Assembly: GCA_029260015.1 (NCBI GenBank)
Contig: JAJDEB010000014.1
Location: 45,876-109,875 of the forward strand
Length of the DNA: 64,000 nt
Direction of reading: 5' to 3'
From: Phycisphaerae bacterium
GTDB lineage: Bacteria > Planctomycetota > Phycisphaerae > UBA1845
Shown piece after piece: positions 63,660 through 64,000 of the stretch. Position 1 is the first letter of the stretch. Each line of letters opens with the position of its first letter. The position numbers and the translations under genes were made by a program. The notes under the pieces are model-generated. The model had not been told where the DNA came from, searched no databases, and was given only the letters and a program-made list of their open reading frames with translations.

Positions 63660-63986
63660 CTATTTTGGTTGTCGCTTCGAATATTTGCCTTCCGAGCGAA
63701 ATGATGCTTGACTCACGCGGTCCGGGAGCCCACTGATTTCCGTCCAGTACTCTTTGCGAACATCGTCGTCGATCTCGATGATGCCGGGATACAGCGTATC
63801 GTCGCCCTTCGTCATGCAGCCGGAAATCCAATACTCTTCTTCGGTTTCGACGTCGAAGTAATTGGCTTTGTACCCGCCCTTGAGCGATTGAAATTTTTTG
63901 CGGCCATAGAACGAATGTCGGGGCGATGAACCGACCAACCCAATTAAAACACCCCAAAAAATTATGTAGGGGCAAAGAACCCACAC
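63660..63986 (-). CDS. small membrane protein, 5' end may lie outside the window
   Basis: At least 108 residues. The first visible part is a membrane helix (VLCPYIIFWGVLIGLVG), then a soluble domain with KANYFDVETEEEYWISGCM and TLYPGIIEIDDDVRKEYWTE. No family is recognised. A GTG at 63986 may be the start, but the frame remains open to the window's right edge. A different frame on the same strand (63622-63984) is rejected because its translation is low-complexity Arg/His. It converges with the unknown gene at 63068. Confidence 0.5.
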   Translation of the reverse strand: MWVLCPYIIFWGVLIGLVGSSPRHSFYGRKKFQSLKGGYKANYFDVETEEEYWISGCMTKGDDTLYPGIIEIDDDVRKEYWTEISGLPDRVSQASFRSEGKYSKRQPK

Positions 63987-64000
63987 AAAAAAACAGCGAA

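Noticed and set aside
63622..63984. Alternative 120-residue frame at the right edge
   Set aside because: Its translation is low-complexity Arg/His/Leu, while the overlapping frame 63660-63986 has a membrane helix and an ordinary soluble domain.

Overview
The window looks like a chromosomal segment of a planctomycete-type bacterium, probably a Phycisphaerae-like lineage. This is an inference from gene content, not from a marker-gene tree. The supporting signs are: a division and cell wall (dcw) cluster that still has mraZ, ftsL, ftsI, ftsW and ftsQ but no ftsA, ftsZ or murD at their usual places; PEP-CTERM and Cys/Gly-type C-terminal sorting tails; PQQ-propeller and tandem-FKBP secreted proteins; an HD-GYP/PilZ/HEAT protein; and a prkA-yeaH-spoVR stress operon. 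MurE carries the DNPR motif of meso-diaminopimelate enzymes, so the cell probably makes ordinary Gram-negative-type murein. No prophage, transposase, integrase or CRISPR array is visible. The only mobile-like elements are three short REP/REPIN-type inverted repeats of three different sequence families.

Layout. 1-2.65 kb: end of a small zinc-finger-like gene, then a c-di-GMP-related HD-GYP/PilZ/HEAT protein. 2.9-7.8 kb: spoVR, yeaH and prkA, all on the minus strand. 8.2-13.9 kb: 6-phosphofructokinase, a DUF3052 protein, an ankyrin protein, tRNA-Ala(GGC), a secreted coiled-coil protein and arginine deiminase. 14-17.4 kb: 5-formyl-THF cyclo-ligase, a long non-coding stretch and glmS (UDP-GlcNAc supply). 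17.9-26.7 kb: secreted Asp-box protein, PEGA lipoprotein, ROK glucokinase, short UvrC, secreted propeller-like protein, AAA+ ATPase and a degenerate TIM-barrel protein. 26.7-28.4 kb: two Gly-rich membrane proteins. 28.5-45.4 kb: the dcw cluster, all on the minus strand, transcribed in the order mraZ, rsmH, lysM gene, ftsL, ftsI, murE, murF, mraY, ftsW, murG, murC, murB, ddl, ftsQ. 45.7-52.6 kb: glycosyltransferase, ABC-2 type exporter, miaA, CPBP protease and a five-domain FKBP protein, still on the minus strand. 53-64 kb: PEP-CTERM protein, PQQ-propeller/pseudo-esterase fusion, small membrane protein, chorismate mutase-prephenate dehydrogenase, membrane protein, HtrA/DegP protease, Smr-less MutS2 and two unrecognised AT-richer genes at the right edge.

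How it fits together. GlmS makes glucosamine-6-phosphate, the source of UDP-GlcNAc. MurB-C-E-F with Ddl, MraY and MurG build lipid II, and FtsW/FtsI polymerise it. FtsL, FtsQ and a three-LysM membrane protein are the likely accompanying septal factors. The cluster stops after ftsQ, and two polytopic Gly-rich membrane proteins lie where ftsA/ftsZ would be expected.

Points most worth checking: the LysM protein inside the dcw operon; the missing ftsAZ and murD; a 480-bp gap between mraZ and rsmH with three hairpins presenting GGA in the loop (CsrA-sponge-like); a PQQ-propeller fused to an esterase fold that has lost its nucleophile serine; UvrC and MutS2 proteins that each lack their C-terminal DNA-processing domain; and a MiaA with an altered P-loop. 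Start codons were moved from the longest reading frame where a ribosome site, signal peptide or essential N-terminal residue justified it, and each such case is stated.
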